Positions 35,469 to 43,627 of a stretch of DNA of 64,000 nucleotides are shown piece by piece. The stretch's first letter is position 1, and every line of letters starts with the position of its first letter. A program made the position numbers and the translations under genes. The notes below the pieces were generated by a model. That model had not been told where the DNA came from and did no database searches. It saw only the letters and a list, made by a program, of their open reading frames with translations. Source of the stretch: Thiodiazotropha sp040791665 (GTDB taxonomy: Bacteria; Pseudomonadota; Gammaproteobacteria; Chromatiales; Chromatiaceae); the NCBI GenBank assembly GCA_040791665.1, contig JBFNNX010000037.1, positions 1-64,000 of the forward strand, in the 5' to 3' direction.

Positions 35469-36293
35469 TTACTCGTTTGTAACCTTGGCCGCCCTGTTGA
35501 TATGTTGTAAAAGCCGGGCGGATATCTCCTCGATTGACATGGATGTGGTATCCAGGTAGGGGATCGTGTAGTGCTTGTAGAGATCTTCAGCCAGCTTTAT
35601 CTCCATTTTACACTGTTCGAGAGACGAGTAGCGGCGATCTGGACGCCGTTCCTGCCGAATTCGTTGCAATTGGTGTGGATCGATGGTCAGGCCATAGAGC
35701 TTGTCACGGTAGTTACTCAAGACCCTTGGCAACAGATCATTCTCAAGGTCGTCTTCCGTGAGGGGGTAGTTCGCCGCCAGAACGCTGTGCTGCAGTCCGA
35801 GGAAGAGGCAGGTGGGGGTCTTGCCGACGCGGGATACTCCAATCAGGATCAGATCGGCGGTGGTGTAGTTCCTGGTGACTGCCCCGTCATCATTGTTCAG
35901 GGCAAAATTGACCGCATGGATGCGCTGATCGTAGGCGCGGCTGTTGTCAGTCGTGTGAAAACGGCCCAGGGCATGGGAGGAGGGGAGTTGCAGCTCCTCC
36001 TCCAGGCGGGCGGTGAATGTCTCGAAAAAGTCCATTACCGGGACATCCAGCTGTTTGAAATAGTCGCGGATTTGAGGATCCACCAGGGTTGTGAAGACAA
36101 TCGGCTTCTGTTCGGACTCGATGGTTGTCTGATTGATTCGCTCAGCAACCCGCCTCGCCTTGTCGAGGGTATCAATAAAAGGCCAATGCACAGTCTCGTA
36201 CGTAAAACCATCGAATTGACTCAACAGCGAGCGTCCCATGGCCTCGACAGTGATACCGGTATGGTCGGCAAGAAAGAAGATGGTACGTTTCAT
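35469..36293 (-). CDS. ppsR: PEP synthase regulatory protein (pyruvate, water dikinase kinase/phosphotransferase)
   Basis: A 274-residue DUF299 protein starting MKRTIFFLADHTGITVEAMG, with the P-loop-like GVSRVGKTPTCLFLG at about 150-165. PpsR phosphorylates PpsA with ADP to inactivate it and removes the phosphate by phosphorolysis. In E. coli ppsR and ppsA are divergent. Here ppsR follows ppsA on the same strand by 121 bases. Confidence 0.95.
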   Translation of the reverse strand: MKRTIFFLADHTGITVEAMGRSLLSQFDGFTYETVHWPFIDTLDKARRVAERINQTTIESEQKPIVFTTLVDPQIRDYFKQLDVPVMDFFETFTARLEEELQLPSSHALGRFHTTDNSRAYDQRIHAVNFALNNDDGAVTRNYTTADLILIGVSRVGKTPTCLFLGLQHSVLAANYPLTEDDLENDLLPRVLSNYRDKLYGLTIDPHQLQRIRQERRPDRRYSSLEQCKMEIKLAEDLYKHYTIPYLDTTSMSIEEISARLLQHINRAAKVTNE

Positions 36294-36414
36294 TCGCTAG
36301 GTTGCAGAGCCTTTTCTGTAGAGGCGATTATCCGGGTATTGCGGGTGCGGCTGGGACTAGAGTGTGAAGCAGCCTTTGGTGCGGCTGGTTAGCGGCACCC
36401 AGGCTGTTCGTCGT

Positions 36415-38823
36415 TCAGTCCTCCAGAGCGGCCAGGAGACGCCATGTGTCGATTACTGTATCCGGATTCAAGGATATGCTTTTGATACCTCGCCCTACCA
36501 GCCATTCTGCCAGATCGGGGTAGTCGGAGGGGCCCTGCCCGCAGATACCGACATATTTGCCGGCCTCGTTGCATGCCTGAATGGCCATATCGAGCATCCG
36601 TTTAACCGCCGGGTCTCTTTCGTCAAAGCTCTTGGCCACCAAGCCGGAATCCCGGTCCAATCCCAGCGTCAACTGGGTCATATCGTTGGAGCCGATAGAA
36701 AATCCGTCGAAATATTCCAGAAACTCCCTGGCCTGGACAGCGTTTGAAGGCAATTCGCACATCATGATCACCTTTAACCCATTTTCGCCCCGTTTCAGGC
36801 CATTCTCTTCCAACAGCTGGATGACGGCTGCTGCTTCATCAAGGGTGCGCACAAAGGGGATCATGATCTCCACATTCTCGAATCCCATCTCTTCACGCAC
36901 CCGTTTCAGGGCTCGGCACTCCAGCTCGAAGCAGGGCCTGAAACTCTCTGAAATGTAGCGGGAGGCCCCGCGAAAACCGATCATCGGGTTCTCTTCTTCG
37001 GGTTCATAGAGCTTGCCACCGATCAGGTTTGCGTATTCGTTCGATTTGAAATCGGACATACGCACGATTACCGGTTTACCATTGAAGGCGGCAGCAAGCG
37101 TGGAGATGCCTTCGACCAGTTTCTCGACGTAGAAATCGACCGGGGCTGTATAACCGTCGATCTGCTTCTGTACGTCGGCTTTGATATCGCTGGGCAGATT
37201 GTCAAACTCCATCAACGCCCGGGGATGGACACCGATGGTGGTGTTGATGATGAATTCCAGGCGCGCCAGGCCGATACCGGCATTGGGAATACGGCTGAAG
37301 GTGAAGGCTCGGCTCGGATTGGCCACATTCATCATGATCTTGGTGGGCGGTTCTGGAAGGGAGGTGACATCGCCGCGACTGATCGAGAATTTCAGCAGAC
37401 CTTCATAGATAAAACCGTCATCGCCCTCGGCGCAGGATACCGTGACTTCCTGGCCATCTTGCAGAGTTTCGGTGGCGTCGTTACAACCCACCACGGCTGG
37501 GATGCCAAGTTCACGGGCGATAATCGCAGCATGACAGGTTCGCCCCCCCCTGTTGGTGACGATGGCGGAGGCTCGTTTCATTACCGGTTCCCAATCAGGG
37601 TCGGTCATATCGGTGATCAGTACATCACCGGGTTCGACCCTGGCCATTTCGCTGGCATCATGAATGATTTTAGCCGCGCCGACACCGATGCGTTGACCGA
37701 TGGCGCGGCCCTGGGCCAACACCTTGCCTTTCTCCTCCAGCTTGAATCGCTCTACCGTGGAGGCATCGACCCGGCTCTCCACCGTCTCCGGTCTGGCTTG
37801 CAGAATATAGAGCTGACCGTCACTGCCATCCAGGCCCCACTCGATATCCATCGGGCGCTGATAGTGTTTTTCGATCGTAATCGCCATCTGCGCCAGGCTT
37901 TCTACCTGTTCCTTTGTAAGAGAAAACCGCCGACGCTCCTGTTCCGGCACTTCGACGGTAACGACGCGCTCTTCATCCGCTTGACCATAGATCATTTTGA
38001 TTGCCTTGCCGCCCAGATTGCGACGCAGGATGGCCGGACGTCCCGCTTCCACGTTACCCTTGTGGACATAGAACTCATCGGGATTCACCGAGCCCTGCAC
38101 CACCGTCTCACCCAAGCCGTAGGAGCTGGTGATGAAGACGGCATCCTTGAACCCGGATTCTGTATCCAGGGTGAACATGACCCCGGACGATCCGATATCG
38201 GAACGCACCATGCGCTGAATACCGGCGGAGAGAGCGACATCTTCATGGGCAAAACCCTGATGCACCCGATAGGAGATCGCCCGATCGTTGTAAAGGGAGG
38301 CGAATACCTCCTTGATGGCGATCATCACATCATTCAATCCCTGTACATTGAGGAAGGTCTCCTGTTGGCCGGCGAATGAGGCATCCGGCAGGTCTTCGGC
38401 TGTTGCAGAGGAGCGGACAGCGACAGACGGGGGGTTGGCCGAGTCGCCTGTGAGCTGTTTATAGGCTTCGGTTACCGCGGTTTCCAGTACTTCAGGGAAC
38501 GGGGATTCAATCACCCACTGGCGAATCGTCTTGCCTGCCTCGGCCAGGGCGGTTACATCCTCCACATCCAGGGCACTCAATAATGGATCAATCCGTTCCG
38601 CAAGCCGATTGTGACGCAGGAATTCACGAAATGCATGGGCTGTTGTGGCGAAGCCTCCCGGTACGCTGACACCCGCATCGGCGAGACCGCTGATCATCTC
38701 ACCCAGGGATGCGTTCTTCCCTCCGACCTGATCCACATCCTGCATCTTCAGATGTTCGAACCAGATGATTTGCTCATTCACCGCTTGTCCTCTGCTGTTG
38801 GATTGATTGGATGACTCATTCAT
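36415..38823 (-). CDS. ppsA: Phosphoenolpyruvate synthase
   Basis: Converts pyruvate, ATP and water to PEP, AMP and phosphate. 802 residues: an N-terminal ATP-binding domain (QVGGKNASLGEM, RSSATAEDLPDASFAGQQ), a central swivelling domain with the catalytic histidine in GGRTCHAAIIARELG, and a C-terminal PEP-binding TIM barrel (ending in SIGSNDMTQLTLGLDRDSG and GICGQGPSDYPDLA). It lies directly downstream of a small membrane protein gene and the rnf-nifJ cluster, all on one strand. This fits pyruvate made by NifJ being moved on to PEP. Confidence 0.96.
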   Translation of the reverse strand: MNESSNQSNSRGQAVNEQIIWFEHLKMQDVDQVGGKNASLGEMISGLADAGVSVPGGFATTAHAFREFLRHNRLAERIDPLLSALDVEDVTALAEAGKTIRQWVIESPFPEVLETAVTEAYKQLTGDSANPPSVAVRSSATAEDLPDASFAGQQETFLNVQGLNDVMIAIKEVFASLYNDRAISYRVHQGFAHEDVALSAGIQRMVRSDIGSSGVMFTLDTESGFKDAVFITSSYGLGETVVQGSVNPDEFYVHKGNVEAGRPAILRRNLGGKAIKMIYGQADEERVVTVEVPEQERRRFSLTKEQVESLAQMAITIEKHYQRPMDIEWGLDGSDGQLYILQARPETVESRVDASTVERFKLEEKGKVLAQGRAIGQRIGVGAAKIIHDASEMARVEPGDVLITDMTDPDWEPVMKRASAIVTNRGGRTCHAAIIARELGIPAVVGCNDATETLQDGQEVTVSCAEGDDGFIYEGLLKFSISRGDVTSLPEPPTKIMMNVANPSRAFTFSRIPNAGIGLARLEFIINTTIGVHPRALMEFDNLPSDIKADVQKQIDGYTAPVDFYVEKLVEGISTLAAAFNGKPVIVRMSDFKSNEYANLIGGKLYEPEEENPMIGFRGASRYISESFRPCFELECRALKRVREEMGFENVEIMIPFVRTLDEAAAVIQLLEENGLKRGENGLKVIMMCELPSNAVQAREFLEYFDGFSIGSNDMTQLTLGLDRDSGLVAKSFDERDPAVKRMLDMAIQACNEAGKYVGICGQGPSDYPDLAEWLVGRGIKSISLNPDTVIDTWRLLAALED

Positions 38824-39025
38824 TGTTGTAACCTCTGAGGTGGTCCCCTTTACGTTGGCAGCTGTTGCCGCTGCACAAACAGCTCTTTCCGCAGCCCGTA
38901 CCCTCTTCCCTGGGGGGGCCGAATTCTGGATGCAGCTTGGCGAAACGCCGCGCGATGGATTGTACGATCAACCAACCGAGCAGCAGAATAGGTATGATAG
39001 TCATGGCGATTAGATAGTCGATCAT
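38816..39025 (-). CDS. Small membrane protein with C-terminal cysteine cluster
   Basis: A 69-residue protein: one N-terminal membrane helix (about 3-23), a short basic stretch (ARRFAKLHPEFGPPREEG), and a cysteine cluster GCGKSCLCSGNSC (spacing C-x3-C-x-C-x4-C). Its last eight bases overlap the ppsA start, so the two are probably coupled, and it follows rnfA by 100 bases. Small cysteine-bearing membrane proteins beside Nqr/Rnf genes (NqrM type) help Fe insertion. The Cys pattern here differs from NqrM as I know it, so that role is only a possibility. Confidence 0.65.
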   Translation of the reverse strand: MIDYLIAMTIIPILLLGWLIVQSIARRFAKLHPEFGPPREEGTGCGKSCLCSGNSCQRKGDHLRGYNNE

Positions 39026-39125
39026 TGTTTTGTCCGCAAATTTATTGCCATGAGTTTAGAACGCCCAAGTATTGTATATTTAAAGGTTTTCTCCATTAAA
39101 GGGGTCCGCCTTGTGAGCAATGCGT

Positions 39126-39707
39126 TTAGCCTCCGAGTCCTGCAAAACCCATGAACGAGAGCGACAGCAGGCCACCGAGCATGAGACTGACAGCGGCCCC
39201 CTGGGTGATGCTGGGCATGGTAGAGAGCTCCAGCTTTTCCCGTAGGCCAGCCATCAGCAGAATCGCCAGTATAAAGCCTGTACCGGCGCCCAGGGCATAG
39301 ATCAAGGATTGCAGGAAGTCATATTCTTTAAAGGTTTGGAACAGCGCCAGTCCAAGGATCGCACAATTGGTTGTGATCAGTGGCAGAAAGATGCCCAGTG
39401 AACGGAATAATCCGGGAGTGAATTTCTTCAGGGTCATCTCGACCAGCTGTACCGCACTGGCAATCACTGCGATGTAGGCGATCAGACGCAGAAACTCGAT
39501 TTCGAATGTCACCAGGACGATATTGATCAGATAGGCGCAGACAGAACTGACCAGCATCACGAACATGGTGGCCAATCCCATGGGCAGGGCGGTGTTGAGT
39601 TTGCCTGAGACACCAAGAAACGGGCAAAGACCGAGGAACAGGGCCAGCACGAAGTTGTTTGCCAGTACCGCGTTTAGAAATATAAAGCTGAGTGATTCAG
39701 TGCCCAT
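39126..39707 (-). CDS. rnfA: Rnf electron transport complex subunit A
   Basis: A 193-residue integral membrane protein with six helices, homologous to RsxA/NqrE. It starts near SLSFIFLNAVLANNFVLALF and has the conserved NCAILG segment, where cysteines of RnfA and RnfE bind a membrane-embedded iron-sulfur centre in known structures. It is the last rnf gene of this operon, 36 bases after rnfE. Confidence 0.95.
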   Translation of the reverse strand: MGTESLSFIFLNAVLANNFVLALFLGLCPFLGVSGKLNTALPMGLATMFVMLVSSVCAYLINIVLVTFEIEFLRLIAYIAVIASAVQLVEMTLKKFTPGLFRSLGIFLPLITTNCAILGLALFQTFKEYDFLQSLIYALGAGTGFILAILLMAGLREKLELSTMPSITQGAAVSLMLGGLLSLSFMGFAGLGG

Positions 39708-39743
39708 GGTTCATTTCATTCCGAATTGTGAATTTAAAGTTAA

Positions 39744-40388
39744 TCACCGCGTTTCCGCCGCTGTTTCCAGCTCCGCCCGCTCTTTCCGTTGATTTAACCA
39801 TTCAAACAACAGCAGCCAGGCCCCGAGCACAAGAAAACCGCCAGCCGGCAGTACCATCACCACCCAGGGTTCGAACCGGGGTCCGAACAGATCGATTCCG
39901 AACAGGCTGCCGGCGCCGAGGATCTCGCGTACCACGCCCAGACAGAGAAGAGCGAATGTGAAGCCGATGCCCATCCCAAGTCCATTTGTGACAGCCTTTA
40001 ACGGTCGGTTTCTGGAAGCGTAGGCCTCCGCTCGACCGAGAATCATGCAATTCACCACAATCAGCTGAATAAAGGCGCCCAAGGCATTATAGAGGTCGAG
40101 GGATATCGCCTGGATGGTGTAATCGACGATGGTGACAAAGGTGGCGATGATGACGATATAGGTGGCGATCCGGACCTGTTTCGGTATGCTGTGACGCAGC
40201 AGCGAGATCAGGGTGCCGGAGGCGAGAAGTACAAAAGTTGTGGCGAGACCCATTGCCAAGGCGTTGATCGCCGAATTGGTGACCGCCAGAACAGGGCACA
40301 TGCCGAGCAGCATGACGAACACCGGATTGTCCCTCCACAGGCCTTCAGAGAATGTCTCCCAGGTGATGGTGTTGTTGTCTTTACCCAT
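39744..40388 (-). CDS. rnfE: Rnf electron transport complex subunit E
   Basis: A 214-residue six-helix membrane protein, homologous to RsxE/NqrD. Conserved stretches are WRDNPVFVMLLGMCPVLAVT and IVVNCMILGRAEAYASRN, containing the two cysteine motifs that mirror those in RnfA. It lies 47 bases after rnfG in the run rnfC-D-G-E-A. Confidence 0.95.
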   Translation of the reverse strand: MGKDNNTITWETFSEGLWRDNPVFVMLLGMCPVLAVTNSAINALAMGLATTFVLLASGTLISLLRHSIPKQVRIATYIVIIATFVTIVDYTIQAISLDLYNALGAFIQLIVVNCMILGRAEAYASRNRPLKAVTNGLGMGIGFTFALLCLGVVREILGAGSLFGIDLFGPRFEPWVVMVLPAGGFLVLGAWLLLFEWLNQRKERAELETAAETR

Positions 40389-40435
40389 GAACGATTCGCT
40401 TCTGTAGGGATGAGTGGAGTTGCATGACGTGTCTT

Positions 40436-41155
40436 TTATTCATCGCTGATCTCAGGCCGATCCACAGTGTTGTCTTCCTGCACCAGCTTATCCAGGTGGG
40501 GAACAAGATCGGGCAGCAGGCGTTTTGCCGACTGATTGATTGCCTTTCCCACTGCTTTCGATGAAATGGTGGCACCGGAGATGGCATCGATCTCCCAGGG
40601 GTTCTGCTTACTGCCTTGCTTGACCGTGACGATCTCATTTGCCAACGCCTGACCATCGCTGCTTAGCCTGGCATCCAACGCCTCGAAGTTGGCGACAAAA
40701 TTGGCGTCGGTGATGATTTTATCGCCCAATCCGGGTGTCTCGGCCAATTTCAGCACTTTCATGCCGCGGATACATTCGCAGCTTGGATCGTAGCCGTACA
40801 GGATATGGATCAAATCCGCATAACCTTGTGCTGCGGCTTTTGCCGCGACTCCCTTCAAATCGCCCTCACTGTCATATCCGGCGTAGATCAGAATGCCATC
40901 GGCAGGTTTGTCTGCAGTTACCGGGTGAAGCTCCCCTTCGTTGATCACAAAATCCCTGCGTGCAACGGCCCCTGGGATGACATTGAAAACTGCCGCTTCA
41001 ATGGCTCGGCGTTGATTTTCAGCGATTATCGGTTTGGTCAGCTGATAGGTGAGAACGACCAGAAATCCCGACAACATGGCAATACCCATCAACGTCCGGA
41101 TCATGGGTCCGGTGGGGGTCGACGGTTGCATGACTTCTGCTTCGGGTGTACTCAT
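40436..41155 (-). CDS. rnfG: Rnf electron transport complex subunit G
   Basis: A 239-residue protein with one N-terminal helix (about 20-42) and a periplasmic FMN-binding domain. The motif DAISGATISSKAVG at about 198-211 carries the Thr that receives covalent FMN. FGYDPSCECIRGMKVLKLAETPG-type residues lie in the middle of the domain (about 118-140). It overlaps the rnfD stop by four bases. Confidence 0.95.
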   Translation of the reverse strand: MSTPEAEVMQPSTPTGPMIRTLMGIAMLSGFLVVLTYQLTKPIIAENQRRAIEAAVFNVIPGAVARRDFVINEGELHPVTADKPADGILIYAGYDSEGDLKGVAAKAAAQGYADLIHILYGYDPSCECIRGMKVLKLAETPGLGDKIITDANFVANFEALDARLSSDGQALANEIVTVKQGSKQNPWEIDAISGATISSKAVGKAINQSAKRLLPDLVPHLDKLVQEDNTVDRPEISDE

Positions 41156-42198
41156 TTACTTGCCTTCTGCTCGCCGAAAATACGGGGCTGGGTTATCTGA
41201 TCGATCAGTGGTGTGGCCGCGTTTCCAAGTAGAATGGCGTACATCACACCTTCGGTCAGGCCACCGAAAAGGCGGATGATCACCGTGATTATGCCGATCA
41301 TCAATCCATAGATAATGACTCCAAGCGGGGTGACTGGCGAGCCGACCATATCACTTGCCATAAACCATGCCCCCAGCATCAGGCCACCGGAACAGAGTAC
41401 AAACAGGGGATCCGGATAACGGCCGGGATCGATGAGGAAAAAGATACCGGCTGTCAGCGTAGCGCCTAGCATCACCATCACCGGAATACGCCAGTCGAGC
41501 ATTTTTCTTGCAGCCAGGTAGATCCCGCAGATCAGGATCAAGAGTGCCGAAGTCTCGCCCGCCGACCCGGCCGTGGTACCCAGCAGCATATCCATGATTT
41601 CGGTCTGAACGCCATCGAATTTTTGCAGTGCCAGTGGCGTGGCGCCGCTGAAGGCGTCAACCTTTACCTCCGCCACCCAATCGCCAAGAGCGGGAGACTG
41701 CAGGAATGGAGGGGTCAATGTGGTCGGAATAAACTGGGAGAAACGTCCTTCGAAGAAAGCCGGTGTCCAGGTGGTGATTGCCACCGGAAAGGCCGCCTGG
41801 ACAAAAGCGCGGCCGATCAGCGCCGGGTTCATGGCATTCATACCGAGACCGCCGAACAGGGCCTTTCCCAAGGCGATGGCGATGAAGCCCGCCACCGCAC
41901 CCATCCAAAGGGGAAAGCCTGGGGGAAGGGTCAATGCCAGCAACAGGCCGGTAATGGTTGCGGACCAGTCACCCAGGCTGTTTGGCTCGTCATTCAGACG
42001 ATTGAAGAGACGTTCGCTCAACAGGCAGGTGACGGTTACCACCACGAGCAGGGCCAGGGCGCTGAGGCCGAATTGCCAGACCGTGAAGATGCAGATCGGG
42101 AGCAAGGCGTAGACTACGTTGCGCATGATCCGCACAACATCGTCTCCCGCATGGGCATGGGGCGAGGTGCGCAATTCAATGGTCGGTTTCTTACTCAT
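41152..42198 (-). CDS. rnfD: Rnf electron transport complex subunit D
   Basis: A 348-residue membrane protein with about nine to ten helices, homologous to NqrB. The FMN attachment site is seen as DAFSGATPLA (Thr in SGAT) at about 183-192. Early conserved features include SPHAHAGDDVVRIMRNVVYA and GLGMNAMNPALIGRAF. It overlaps the rnfC stop and the rnfG start by four bases each, indicating a tightly coupled operon. Confidence 0.95.
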   Translation of the reverse strand: MSKKPTIELRTSPHAHAGDDVVRIMRNVVYALLPICIFTVWQFGLSALALLVVVTVTCLLSERLFNRLNDEPNSLGDWSATITGLLLALTLPPGFPLWMGAVAGFIAIALGKALFGGLGMNAMNPALIGRAFVQAAFPVAITTWTPAFFEGRFSQFIPTTLTPPFLQSPALGDWVAEVKVDAFSGATPLALQKFDGVQTEIMDMLLGTTAGSAGETSALLILICGIYLAARKMLDWRIPVMVMLGATLTAGIFFLIDPGRYPDPLFVLCSGGLMLGAWFMASDMVGSPVTPLGVIIYGLMIGIITVIIRLFGGLTEGVMYAILLGNAATPLIDQITQPRIFGEQKASK

Positions 42199-43535
42199 GC
42201 GGCCTGCTCTCTATTGATTGCCTTTGCGATGCGGAAATATTGTACAAGCGGAATGTTTGAAGGACAGACATAGGAACAACAGCCGCACTCGAAACAATCA
42301 TTGAGATGGTAGTCCAGGGCCATCTCTTCATATTTACGTTTTGCCGCCATCTGTCCAAGCATAGATGGATTGAGATGCATCGGACAGGCATTGACGCAAC
42401 GCGCACAGCGGATACAGGGCCAGATTCGATGGCTCTCATCTTCAATCGAAGGCTCATTCAATACCAACAGCCCGGAGGTGCCCTTGGTGATGGGGGTATC
42501 CATGGCGGATACTGCGGGCCCCATCATCGGCCCGCCGAGAATGAATTCGGTGCGTGAACCCTCATACCCCGCCTGTTCCAGGATATGCCGTATCGGTGTC
42601 CCAAGAGGCACCATATAGTTACCCGGTTTGAGGATGCCGGGCCCGGCGACGGTGATCACCCGTTCGATAAGTCCCTGTCCCTGTGGCAGTAACATGCCAA
42701 GAAACGCCAGTGTGCCTACATTGTTGACGACGACACCGATATCGGCCGGTAATCCGCCGCTGGGCACTTCCCGGTCAAGCAGCGACTTGATCAGCATCTT
42801 TTCAGAGCCTTGCGGGTACTTGGTTTCAACCACCTCGACCCGGATCGAACTGCCTTTGGAGAGATTTGCACGCAATACCTCGGCGGCATCCATTTTGTTG
42901 TCTTCAATGCCGATGATGGCCTGACGGGTGCCGGATGCCCGCATCGCATAGCGAATACCCCGAACCAGCTCTTTGGGGTATTCCAGCATAATGCGATGGT
43001 CACAAGTTAAATAGGGCTCGCATTCACAACCATTGATGACAAGGGTATCGACCTGCTTATCCTTTGGGATCATAAGCTTCATATGCGAAGGAAAGGCTGC
43101 CCCACCGAGCCCTACCATGCCGCTGTCCTGGATAGTCTGAATGATCTCCTCCTGGTTTAGATCGCTCATCTCACGGGGATGTCCCCACAATACCTCCTGG
43201 GTTGAACCTTCATAGACGTCCATGACGATCCCATTCGATTTCGGGCCTTTGGGAGTCGGCAGCAGCTCAATATCCCGTACCCGTCCGGTGGCCGGTGCGT
43301 GCAGGGGCACGGAGAAGTTGCCGTCGGCTTTGGCAATCGGTTCACCGCGTACAACTTCCTGTCCCTTCTTGACCAGCGGGATCGCTGGTTTTCCTATATG
43401 TTGGTCCAGCGGCAGTATCAGTTGCGCGGGGAAAGCTAGACGCCGGATAGGCTTGTCCGCCGTATCCTTGTGATAGGGTGGATGGATGCCGTGGGTAAAG
43501 CTTTTCAGCCCAAACAGCAGGTTGAGAAGTCCCAT
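42195..43535 (-). CDS. rnfC: Rnf electron transport complex subunit C
   Basis: A 446-residue NADH- and FMN-binding subunit. It has an N-terminal barrel-like region, GMVGLGGAAFPSHMKL (NADH/FMN loop), the INGCECEPYLTCDHR motif, and two C-terminal [4Fe-4S] motifs, CIRCARCVNACP (about 370-381) and CFECGCCSYVCP (about 409-420). It is the compact form without the long C-terminal repeats of enteric RsxC. It follows nifJ by about 92 bases that contain a hairpin. Confidence 0.95.
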   Translation of the reverse strand: MGLLNLLFGLKSFTHGIHPPYHKDTADKPIRRLAFPAQLILPLDQHIGKPAIPLVKKGQEVVRGEPIAKADGNFSVPLHAPATGRVRDIELLPTPKGPKSNGIVMDVYEGSTQEVLWGHPREMSDLNQEEIIQTIQDSGMVGLGGAAFPSHMKLMIPKDKQVDTLVINGCECEPYLTCDHRIMLEYPKELVRGIRYAMRASGTRQAIIGIEDNKMDAAEVLRANLSKGSSIRVEVVETKYPQGSEKMLIKSLLDREVPSGGLPADIGVVVNNVGTLAFLGMLLPQGQGLIERVITVAGPGILKPGNYMVPLGTPIRHILEQAGYEGSRTEFILGGPMMGPAVSAMDTPITKGTSGLLVLNEPSIEDESHRIWPCIRCARCVNACPMHLNPSMLGQMAAKRKYEEMALDYHLNDCFECGCCSYVCPSNIPLVQYFRIAKAINREQAA

Positions 43536-43555
43536 ATCTTTCAGACTCGGTCAGC

Positions 43556-43577
43556 AGGCGGATCTAATGATCCGCCT
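43556..43577. other. Intercistronic hairpin between nifJ and rnfC
   Basis: A perfect 9-bp inverted repeat (AGGCGGATC at 43556-43564, GATCCGCCT at 43569-43577) with loop TAAT lies between the nifJ stop and the rnfC start. No T tract follows in the minus-strand direction. It may be an RNA-processing or stability element that sets different nifJ and rnf levels, or a weak terminator. Confidence 0.5.
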
Positions 43578-43627
43578 ATTTATTAAGAAGCGTTTTCTGT
43601 TTACCATCATCGCTATCGTCAACGTGC

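Noticed and set aside
35571..36392. A 273-codon plus-strand frame opposite ppsR
   Set aside because: It is a shadow of ppsR; the ppsR P-loop and family motifs are clear on the minus strand.
37225..38379. A 384-codon open frame on the plus strand opposite ppsA
   Set aside because: It mirrors the strongly conserved ppsA reading frame, its translation shows no recognisable domain, and antisense frames of this length are common opposite GC-rich genes.
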